A stretch of DNA of 8,798 nucleotides from an uncultured Actinomycetes bacterium (GTDB lineage: Bacteria; Actinomycetota; Thermoleophilia; Solirubrobacterales; Thermoleophilaceae), in NCBI GenBank assembly GCA_946481495.1, contig CAMLNW010000106.1, positions 1 through 8,798 on the forward strand, in the 5' to 3' direction. Both the position numbers and the translations under genes were made by a program. Shown here in pieces: positions 4,824-8,798 of the stretch (position 1 is its first letter; each line of letters begins with the position of its first letter). A model generated the notes under the pieces. That model saw nothing but the letters and a program-made list of their open reading frames with translations, was not told the DNA's origin and searched no databases.

Positions 4824-7253
4824 ATGGCGTCCGATCGATCGCAGTTGCGCCGCCGCTGGGCAACCACCGCGGCACTCGCCGCCGTCTGCGCGCTGCCCGG
4901 CATCGCGGTGGCGGCGGACGGAGACGGACCCAAGGTCGATCGCGCGGCGATCGAGAGTCCCGACACGCGGTTCGTGGCTGGCGAGGCGATCGTCCGCTTC
5001 GAGCCGGGCACGACAGCGTCCGAGCGACTCGCCGCGCGGCAGGCGGGCGATGTCACGCTCGAGCAGTCCTTGCGACTGCCGCAGACGCAGGTCGTGGAAG
5101 TCGATGGTTCGGTCGCGGCGGCGGTGAAGCGCCTCGAGCGGCAGCCGGACGTCGCCTTCGCGCAACCCAACTACCGCTACCAGGCGCTCGCTTCGGCGCC
5201 GGACGACAGCTTCTTCGGCGACCTCTGGGGGCTTGACAGCCCACAGCTGCCGACCCCGGGAGTCGGCGCGTTGACCGCCTGGGACACGACGCGCGGCGCC
5301 GGTCAGGTGATCGCGGTCGTCGACACCGGCATCGACCTGACGCACAACGACCTCACCGGCAATCTCTGGTCGAACCCGGGCGAGTCGGCCAACGGCGCCG
5401 ACGATGACGGCAACGGCAAGGTCGACGATCTGCGCGGCTACGACTTCGTCGACGGCGACGGCGACCCGTCCGACTACAACTTCCACGGTACGCACGTCGC
5501 CGGTACGGCGGCGGCGGTCGCGGGCAACGACCGCGGTGTCGCCGGCGTCGCGCCCGACGCCGACCTGATGGCCGTGCGCGTGCTCGACGGCGACGGCAGT
5601 GGCGACACCGCGACCGTGGCCGACGGCATCCTCTACGCGGCACAGGAGGGAGCCGACGTGATCAACCTCAGCCTCGGCGGACCCGCCGGGGACGGCGACG
5701 AGCTCGTGTCGAGCGCGGTGAGCGCCGCCGGAACGCACGGCGCGGTGGTCGTGGCGGCGGCCGGCAACGAGGCGTCGAACAACGAGGTTCACCCGACCAC
5801 GCCCTGCACGCTGCCGCAGGCGAACCTGATCTGCGTCGCGGCGGTCACGCAGGCAGGCGGCCTGGCGAGCTACTCGAACTACGGCACGGCGTCGGTCGAC
5901 GTCGGCGCGCCGGGCTCGGCGATCCTCAGCACCAAGACCGACTACGGCGCACCGGTCCTGACGGCCGGGTTCGACGGAACGGCGACCGGCTGGGCTACCT
6001 CGGTCTTCAACGGCGGCACGCCGTGGGGCCTGAGCAGCGACCACTCCGACGGCACCGACTCCGCCACCGACAGCCCGGGCGGCGACTACGGCTCCGCCGT
6101 CGACGACGACGACTTCGCCGCCTCAGAGCTCTACACCAGCACTCCGATCAGCCTGTCCGGCAAGCGTGGCTGCCGGATGCACTACCGCTCGAAGTACGAG
6201 ATCGAGCAGCCCGGCTCCGACGGGACGATCTACGACGCCTTGCTCGTCGGCGCCGTCGCCAACAACAACTCCAACATCGCCGATCTCGCGACGTTCGTCG
6301 GCACATCCTCCGGCTACTCGACCGGCAGCTTCGGCCGCGACGAGGTTTCGATCTCCGGTCTCGACGGCCGGGCCGACGTCGTGCCTGTCTTCTCGATGCT
6401 CTCCGACGGCGCGGAGCAGCGCGACGGCGCTTACGTCGACGACCTTCGCCTGGTCTGTCGTGACACCACCTACGTCGATGCCAAGACGACGACGCAGAGC
6501 TACATCGCGCCCGGCGCCGGCAACTACGTCGAGTTGAGCGGCACGTCGATGGCGACGCCGCATGTCGCCGGCGTCGCTGCGCTCGTCAAGGCGGCTGTTC
6601 CCGACGCCACGCCGAGCCAGGTCGTGCAGGCGATCCGCGAGGGCTCTGTGCCGCTCGCGGCGCTGCAGGGCAAGACGGCGAGCGGCGGCGTTGCCGCCGC
6701 GACGTCGGCGATCGCGAAGGCCGAGCAGCTGATCGCTCCGCCGGAGCCGCCTGATCCTGATCCGGACCCTGATCCCGACCCCGATCCGGACCCAGACCCA
6801 GACCCAGACCCAGGGGAGCCGTCTGGGCCAGCGGATCCGCCGGCGCCGCCAGCTCCGGAGTCCCGACCGGCCTCGCCGACGGGACCGCCCGCCGCGGCCA
6901 GCGTCGCAACGGTCGATCTCGGAGGTTCGCCCGGTCGCCTGCGCGTCGGCCGCGACGGCCGCGTCGCCTACCCGTTCCGCGTGCCGGCCGGGCTGGGGGT
7001 CGCCGTGGTGGTCAGGACGCCGCGCGCCATTTCGCTCGGCGGCTCGCGCAGCCAGCGGCTGACGATCGCCAACCACCGCTTCGTCGCGCCGGCGGCCGGC
7101 CGCGCGACTTTGCGACCGCGACTTTCGCCGCGTGCGTGGCGCGTGCTTCACCGCGACGGCCGGCTCGTGTTGCGCGTCTCCGTGACGGTCCGCGACAGTT
7201 ACGGCGGGACCGCGGTTGCGCGGCGGTCGCTGACGCTGCTTCCCGCTCGTTAG
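4824..7253 (+). CDS. Secreted subtilisin-like serine protease (S8) with an inserted beta-sandwich-like domain and Asp-Pro linker
   Basis: The 809-residue precursor starts with a Sec-type signal peptide (RRRW, hydrophobic core, probable cleavage after GIAVA near residue 30). Residues about 50-120 (GEAIVRFEPG ... QPDVAFAQPNY) resemble an S8 propeptide/inhibitor domain that is removed on maturation. The catalytic domain has D167 in VIAVVDTGID, H221 in HGTHVAGT, the oxyanion-hole N315 in AAAGNEA, and S575 in LSGTSMATPHVAG. The Asp/Gly-rich stretch at 190-216 probably binds calcium. Between GAPGSAILST (361-370) and the serine motif lies a large insertion (about 374-552) with FDGTATGW, DSPGGDYG and GAYVDDLRL, resembling MAM/jelly-roll beta-sandwich domains of secreted proteases. 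Cys 328/337 and 450/545 are the only mature cysteines, suggesting two disulfides. After the peptidase come a Pro-rich (DP)10 linker (about 639-690) and a beta-rich C-terminal domain (694-809) that I do not recognise. No LPXTG anchor or C-terminal membrane helix is seen, so it is probably secreted. Substrate unknown. Confidence 0.93.
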   Translation: MASDRSQLRRRWATTAALAAVCALPGIAVAADGDGPKVDRAAIESPDTRFVAGEAIVRFEPGTTASERLAARQAGDVTLEQSLRLPQTQVVEVDGSVAAAVKRLERQPDVAFAQPNYRYQALASAPDDSFFGDLWGLDSPQLPTPGVGALTAWDTTRGAGQVIAVVDTGIDLTHNDLTGNLWSNPGESANGADDDGNGKVDDLRGYDFVDGDGDPSDYNFHGTHVAGTAAAVAGNDRGVAGVAPDADLMAVRVLDGDGSGDTATVADGILYAAQEGADVINLSLGGPAGDGDELVSSAVSAAGTHGAVVVAAAGNEASNNEVHPTTPCTLPQANLICVAAVTQAGGLASYSNYGTASVDVGAPGSAILSTKTDYGAPVLTAGFDGTATGWATSVFNGGTPWGLSSDHSDGTDSATDSPGGDYGSAVDDDDFAASELYTSTPISLSGKRGCRMHYRSKYEIEQPGSDGTIYDALLVGAVANNNSNIADLATFVGTSSGYSTGSFGRDEVSISGLDGRADVVPVFSMLSDGAEQRDGAYVDDLRLVCRDTTYVDAKTTTQSYIAPGAGNYVELSGTSMATPHVAGVAALVKAAVPDATPSQVVQAIREGSVPLAALQGKTASGGVAAATSAIAKAEQLIAPPEPPDPDPDPDPDPDPDPDPDPDPGEPSGPADPPAPPAPESRPASPTGPPAAASVATVDLGGSPGRLRVGRDGRVAYPFRVPAGLGVAVVVRTPRAISLGGSRSQRLTIANHRFVAPAAGRATLRPRLSPRAWRVLHRDGRLVLRVSVTVRDSYGGTAVARRSLTLLPAR
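6753..6812 (+). repeat. Asp-Pro dipeptide repeat, (DP)10, in the protease linker
   Basis: Ten Asp-Pro pairs (residues 644-663) form an extended acidic spacer between the catalytic domain and the C-terminal domain. Codons vary in the first part (GAT/GAC with CCT, CCG, CCC), but the last four pairs (6789-6812) are identical GACCCA hexamers, suggesting recent slippage growth. The rest of the linker (to about residue 690) stays rich in Pro, Ala and Glu. Confidence 0.9.
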
Positions 7254-7267
7254 AGCGGTTCGCGCGT

Positions 7268-7295
7268 CAACCTTCACACAGCCATGTCAAGGTTG
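7268..7295. promoter_or_regulatory. Inverted repeat between the protease and metH genes
   Basis: CAACCTT (7268-7274) and AAGGTTG (7289-7295) are perfect 7-bp inverted repeats separated by 14 bases, starting 15 bases after the protease stop. No T-run follows, so it is a poor intrinsic terminator. It overlaps the candidate -35 of metH, so an operator is an alternative. I do not see a cobalamin or SAM riboswitch in this 68-base spacer, which is too short for one. Confidence 0.3.
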
Positions 7296-7313
7296 GCCGG
7301 GGTTCGATAGCCT
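7284..7313 (+). promoter_or_regulatory. Candidate metH promoter (ATGTCA / TAGCCT)
   Basis: A possible -35 ATGTCA (7284-7289, four of six matches to TTGACA) and a -10 TAGCCT (7308-7313, fits TANNNT) are separated by 18 bases. The -10 ends eight bases before the ATG at 7322, and no ribosome-binding site is seen, so the message would be leaderless or nearly so. The hexamers are imperfect. Confidence 0.35.
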
Positions 7314-7321
7314 GGCGAGCC

Positions 7322-8798
7322 ATGGCTCGCGACTACCTCCAGGCCGTCAACCAGCGCGTCGTCGTCTTCGACGGCGGCATGGGCGCCACGCTCGAGCAGT
7401 TCGACCTCACCCAGGAGGACTACGGCGGGCTGCAGGGCAAGTGCCACGAGGCCCTCGTGCTCAACCGGCCCGACGTTATCGAGGGCGTCCACCGCTCGAT
7501 GGTCGAGGCCGGGGCAGAGGTCGTCGAGACCGACACCTTTCAGGCGAGCCGGCTGAAGCTCGACGAGTGGGGGCTGGCCGACCACACCGTCGAGATCAAC
7601 CAGCGTGCCGCCGAGATCGCCCGCAAGGCGGTCGGCGAGGACCGCTTCGTCGCGGGCTCGATCGGTCCGACCGGCTTCCTGCCGGCGTCCGACGATCCGA
7701 CGCTCGGCGACATCCGCTTCCGCGACCTCGTCGAGGTCTTCCAGGAGCAGTCCGAGGGCTTGATCCAGGGCGGGGCGGACCTGCTGATCATCGAGACGGC
7801 GCAGGACATCCTCGAGGTCAAGGCGGCGATCTTCGGCGCCCGCGAGGCGTTCAAGACGACCGGTCGCAAGCTGCCGATCCAGTGCTCGGTCTCGCTGCTG
7901 CCGAACGGCGGCAAGATGCTGCTCGGCACCGACATCCAGGCGGTGCTGACGACCTTGACCGCGCTCGACGTCCAGGTGATCGGGCTCAACTGCTCGACCG
8001 GCCCCGAGGACATGCGCGACGCGATCCGCTATCTCGGTGAGAACAGCCCCGTGCCCGTCCACTGCATCCCGAACGCCGGGCTGCCGCTGCAGGGTCCTGA
8101 CGGCGAGACGATCTTCCCCGAGGAGCCGGAGTCGCTCTCGAAGACGCTCCAGGAGTTCGTCGAGAAGTACGGCGTCGGCATCGTCGGCGGCTGCTGCGGC
8201 ACGACGCCCGACCACATCCGCGCGATCGCCGAGCGGGTCGGCGGCCGGCCCGTCGGCCCGCGCCCGAAGCCGGGCGAGCCGTTCGTGTCGAGCATGATGA
8301 CCGCGACCGCGCTCGTCCAGGAGCCGCGCCCGACGCTGGTCGGCGAGCGCGTCAACTCGCAGGGCTCGCGCAAGGCCAAGGAGCTGTTGCTCGCCGACGA
8401 CTACGACGGCCTCGTCCAGGTCGCCGAGGACCAGGTCGAGGGTGGCGCGCATGTGCTCGATCTCTGCGTCGCGCTGACCGAGCGGACCGAGGACGAGGGC
8501 GAGCAGATGCGCAAGGTCGCCGAGCGCGTCTCGCTGACCCAGCCCGCTCCGATCCAGGTCGACTCGACCGAGCCCGACGTGATCGAGGAGGCGCTCGAGC
8601 AGATCCCAGGCCGCGCGATCGTCAACTCGATCAACCTCGAGGCTGGCCGTGACAAGCTCGACCGCGTCGTCCCGCTGGCGATCGAGCACGGCGCCGCGGT
8701 GATCGCGCTGACGATCGACGAGGTCGGGATGGCGAAGACGCGCGAGCGCAAGCTCGAGATCGCCAAGCGGATCACCAAGCTGGTCTGCGAGGACCACG
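7322..8798 (+). CDS. metH: Cobalamin-dependent methionine synthase (MetH), N-terminal homocysteine and folate modules; 3' end cut by window
   Basis: MetH is a cytoplasmic enzyme that transfers the methyl group of 5-methyltetrahydrofolate through cobalamin to homocysteine, giving methionine. The 492 complete codons in view begin MARDYLQAVNQRVVVFDGGMGATLEQ. Residues 1 to about 310 form the homocysteine S-methyltransferase barrel: GGMGATL (18-24), ETDTFQAS (69-76), and the zinc-binding cysteines C224 (GLNCSTGPE) and C291/C292 (GGCCGTTPDH). The pterin-binding module follows, starting at VGERVNSQGSRKAKELL (340-356), with HVLDLCVALTERTED, QVDSTEPDVIEEAL and IVNSINLEAG. The VNSQGSRK and VALTER forms differ from the E. 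coli type (ERTNVTGS) and resemble a variant subfamily in actinobacteria and Chloroflexi-like bacteria (from memory). The cobalamin-binding and any SAM-activation domains would lie beyond the right edge, so a cobalamin-independent two-domain form cannot be excluded. The ATG has no Shine-Dalgarno, and a -10-like TAGCCT sits just upstream. Confidence 0.92.
   Translation, partial: MARDYLQAVNQRVVVFDGGMGATLEQFDLTQEDYGGLQGKCHEALVLNRPDVIEGVHRSMVEAGAEVVETDTFQASRLKLDEWGLADHTVEINQRAAEIARKAVGEDRFVAGSIGPTGFLPASDDPTLGDIRFRDLVEVFQEQSEGLIQGGADLLIIETAQDILEVKAAIFGAREAFKTTGRKLPIQCSVSLLPNGGKMLLGTDIQAVLTTLTALDVQVIGLNCSTGPEDMRDAIRYLGENSPVPVHCIPNAGLPLQGPDGETIFPEEPESLSKTLQEFVEKYGVGIVGGCCGTTPDHIRAIAERVGGRPVGPRPKPGEPFVSSMMTATALVQEPRPTLVGERVNSQGSRKAKELLLADDYDGLVQVAEDQVEGGAHVLDLCVALTERTEDEGEQMRKVAERVSLTQPAPIQVDSTEPDVIEEALEQIPGRAIVNSINLEAGRDKLDRVVPLAIEHGAAVIALTIDEVGMAKTRERKLEIAKRITKLVCEDH

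Noticed and set aside
4788..6044. 418-residue minus-strand open frame under the protease gene
   Set aside because: It is a low-complexity, Arg/Val/Ala-rich shadow of the S8 gene, typical of high-GC DNA, with no recognisable motif.
6123..7277. 384-residue minus-strand open frame under the protease 3' half
   Set aside because: It is the antisense shadow of the S8 gene; its repetitive part is only the complement of the Asp-Pro repeat.
7274..8797. 507-residue minus-strand open frame opposite metH
   Set aside because: It is the antisense shadow of a MetH frame with clear zinc and pterin motifs; the Asp/Leu/Arg-rich translation resembles no family I know.

Overview
The window is GC-rich bacterial DNA. 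It looks like chromosome from the actinobacterial phylum, and I infer a deep lineage such as the Thermoleophilia/Solirubrobacterales. The reasons are the GC- and Arg-rich coding, an actinobacterial-type coproheme decarboxylase (ChdC/HemQ), an FprA-type ferredoxin-NADP reductase, a PimA-like glycosyltransferase, and several starts with a -10-like hexamer a few bases upstream and no Shine-Dalgarno sequence. The taxonomy is inference only. I see no phage genes, insertion sequences, tRNA, rRNA or CRISPR array. Coding is nearly continuous, and no gene-free stretch exceeds about 135 bases.

Layout from left to right: (1) the 5' end of a minus-strand Ppx/GppA phosphatase runs off the left edge through a 15-bp tandem repeat; (2) a complete plus-strand FprA-like ferredoxin/adrenodoxin reductase diverges from it with almost no spacer; (3) a complete minus-strand ChdC/HemQ converges on fprA, and the two stops share a palindromic CTAG; (4) a 132-bp divergent intergenic region carries a 12-bp perfect palindrome almost at its midpoint; (5) a 770-residue plus-strand protein fuses a GT4 (PimA-like) glycosyltransferase to a polytopic MprF/AglD-type flippase-like membrane domain; (6) 45 bases later lies a secreted subtilisin-family (S8) protease with a roughly 170-residue beta-sandwich-like insertion between its His and Ser motifs, an Asp-Pro repeat linker and an unassigned C-terminal domain; (7) after a 68-bp spacer with an inverted repeat, the 5' two thirds or so of the homocysteine and folate modules of a cobalamin-dependent methionine synthase (MetH) run off the right edge.

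The genes do not form one pathway. The likely transcription units are ppx (leftward), fprA (rightward), hemQ (leftward), glycosyltransferase-flippase plus protease (rightward, possibly co-transcribed), and metH (rightward, apparently with its own promoter). The glycosyltransferase-flippase and the protease both act at the cell envelope. FprA and HemQ both do redox or heme chemistry but are convergent rather than in an operon. The most unusual items are the glycosyltransferase-flippase fusion, the domain inserted within the protease catalytic domain, and the missing distal histidine in the HemQ.
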